Shown one piece after another: positions 5,240 through 6,541 of a DNA stretch of 6,541 bases. Position numbers and translations under genes: made by a program. Below the pieces are notes generated by a model. It saw nothing but the letters and a program-made list of their open reading frames with translations. It searched no databases and had not been told where the DNA came from. The stretch is from Flavobacteriales bacterium UBA5871. Its GTDB lineage: Bacteria; Bacteroidota; Bacteroidia; Flavobacteriales_D; Crocinitomicaceae. Where the stretch lies: the NCBI GenBank assembly GCA_002432085.1, contig DJFN01000194.1, positions 4,227 through 10,767 of the forward strand, written 5' to 3'. How positions within the stretch are numbered: the stretch's first letter is position 1; each line of letters opens with the position of its first letter.

Positions 5240-6541
5240 ATGAGAAAGCAAAGTATCAAAGGTTTGGCTTTTATAGCGGCAGCTGGATCGCTTGTTGCGA
5301 GTTGTGATCAATTGAAGGATCTGGAGTACAAAGTAACTCCTAGTCCGCTCGAGATGCATGCAGACAGCGTTCGCGTAAAAGTTGAAGTTAAGTTCCCGGA
5401 GAAGGGGATCAGAAAAAAGGCATCTGCTGAGCTCACCCCGATGCTTGGAAGCACAGCATTGAAAACGGTTACTGTTCAAGGCGAGAAAGCTACAGGAAAC
5501 GGTACTGTAATCCAGTACAAGCCGGGTGGAACAATGGTTTACACCGATGTAGTGGCTTACAAGCCGGATATGGAATACACTGACCTGAAAATTACAGGTA
5601 AAGTATACAAAGGCGGTAAGGAGAAAGAAGGTCAGTTCGAAGATCAGGTGATCGCGAAAGGTACTGTAATCACTCCATACCTGGTGAACAAAGACTTCCG
5701 TGTAATCTACGCGAAAGACGAGTTCAAGCGTGTTACCGAGCAAGGCTACACTGCACAGATCAACTTCGAAAAAGCGAAATCCAATGTTCGTCCGGCTGAG
5801 CTGAAAGACAAGGATATCGTTGATCTCGGTGCATGGTTGGGGGCTGCTCAGTCTAACCCGAAAATCGCCATCAAATCCATCAACGTTACAGGTTACGCTT
5901 CTCCTGAAGGTGAAGTTGGCCGCAACGATATGCTCTCTACTGATCGTGCAACGGCTGGTAAGAACGTAACTATGGACCTGGCGAAGAAAAACAAAAACGA
6001 AAAAGCTTCAGGTGAGATTTACAACCTGGCTGGACGTGGTGAGGACTTCGACGGTTTCAAAGTGGAGCTCGAGAAAAACACAACGATCAAGCAGGAGGAC
6101 AAAGATCTGATCATGCGCGTTCTTCAGATGTACTCTGATCCTAACCAGCGTGAGACTGAGATGCGTAACCTCGGAAAATCATTTACTGATCTGGACAAAA
6201 ACATCTTCCCTAAGCTGCGTCGTGCAGAGATCAACGTTGTGTATGATCTGACAGGTTACTCCGACGAAGAGCTGAGAACAATCTCCAAAGCTGAGCCGCA
6301 AAAGCTGACTTACGAGGAGCTCCTGTTCACCGCTACGCTGACGGAAGACTTGAACGAGAAGCTGCGTCTGTACAAAGAAGCTGCGATCAAAGATCCTTCC
6401 GACTGGAGAGCTGCTAACAACGTTGGTGCTGCATTGTACCAATTAGGAAAAGTTGCTGAAGCTAAAGCTCAATTCGAGAAAGCTAACGGAATGCAGAATG
6501 ACAATATCACTAAGAATAACTTAGGTGCTGTTGCAGGAGTA
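5240..6541 (+). CDS. Lipoprotein with OmpA-like and TPR domains (3' end outside window)
   Basis: This is an envelope lipoprotein, probably a structural or assembly factor; its exact role is unknown. An in-frame TGA at 5234-5236 rules out starts further up, so the ATG at 5240 is the start. A lipoprotein signal peptide ends at LVASC with the lipidated cysteine C22. Residues 23 to about 165 are strand-rich, resembling a beta-sandwich module, and begin KDLEYKVTPSPLEMHADSV. From about 170 an OmpA-like fold follows: QINFEK (173-178), GYASPEG (218-224), LSTDRA (232-237) and LRRAEINVVY (326-335). The arginine that binds diaminopimelate in OmpA is kept (R236), but the partner aspartate is serine (S221). 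A helical stretch of about 50 residues (274-324) is inserted before the last strand. From about 372 a TPR-type helical repeat begins (SDWRAANNVGAALYQLGKVAEAKAQFEKA, 387-415), running to residue 434 at the window edge. Use of favoured codons such as CGT and GGT suggests strong expression. Confidence 0.85.
   Translation, partial: MRKQSIKGLAFIAAAGSLVASCDQLKDLEYKVTPSPLEMHADSVRVKVEVKFPEKGIRKKASAELTPMLGSTALKTVTVQGEKATGNGTVIQYKPGGTMVYTDVVAYKPDMEYTDLKITGKVYKGGKEKEGQFEDQVIAKGTVITPYLVNKDFRVIYAKDEFKRVTEQGYTAQINFEKAKSNVRPAELKDKDIVDLGAWLGAAQSNPKIAIKSINVTGYASPEGEVGRNDMLSTDRATAGKNVTMDLAKKNKNEKASGEIYNLAGRGEDFDGFKVELEKNTTIKQEDKDLIMRVLQMYSDPNQRETEMRNLGKSFTDLDKNIFPKLRRAEINVVYDLTGYSDEELRTISKAEPQKLTYEELLFTATLTEDLNEKLRLYKEAAIKDPSDWRAANNVGAALYQLGKVAEAKAQFEKANGMQNDNITKNNLGAVAGV

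Noticed and set aside
5192..5743. 183-residue open frame on the minus strand opposite the lipoprotein gene
   Set aside because: It lies wholly antisense to a gene with a clear lipobox, OmpA-like motifs and TPR. Its composition is unlike a real protein (irregular cysteines and histidines, no domain), and long antisense frames are expected opposite strongly codon-biased genes.
1..6541. Mobile element, CRISPR array, toxin-antitoxin or defence system
   Set aside because: I saw no transposase, integrase, regularly spaced direct repeats or paired small genes. All full-size genes are housekeeping or envelope genes with uniform composition.

Overview
The window looks like ordinary chromosomal DNA from a member of the Bacteroidota. 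Four things point there. Three gene starts (murB, sppA, folK) have an exact TAnnTTTG promoter element just upstream, and the murB one also has a TTTG element 19 bases further up, which is the Bacteroidota housekeeping promoter. Clear Shine-Dalgarno sequences are scarce. The OmpA-like domain carries the GYASPEG form typical of this phylum. The window also pairs a small secreted protein of no known family with a TPR/OmpA lipoprotein. I cannot fix the order or genus from this sequence.

Layout, left to right. Positions 1-673 hold the C-terminal half of a DEAD-box RNA helicase on the plus strand, cut by the window edge. It faces a small secreted protein of unknown function (760-1173, minus) across a short gap with a possible terminator. 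After a 327-base stretch without a gene comes murB (1501-2511, minus; peptidoglycan precursor synthesis). A 216-base gap follows, holding the sppA terminator and a cluster of alternating CTCCCTT/AAGGGAG repeats. Next is sppA (2728-4506, minus; membrane signal-peptide peptidase). A 137-base divergent promoter region separates sppA from folK (4644-5156, plus; folate synthesis). Last is a large lipoprotein gene (5240 to the window end, plus) with an OmpA-like domain and a TPR domain.

The genes do not form one pathway. murB, sppA and the OmpA-like lipoprotein all concern the cell envelope, folK makes a folate intermediate, and the helicase acts on RNA. murB and sppA share a strand but look independently transcribed, because a terminator-like hairpin and a full promoter lie between them. 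I found no mobile element, CRISPR array, phage gene, tRNA or rRNA. The points most worth a second look are the repeat cluster at 2584-2710, the promoters that sit almost on top of the murB and folK start codons (possible leaderless mRNAs), and the structure of the lipoprotein.
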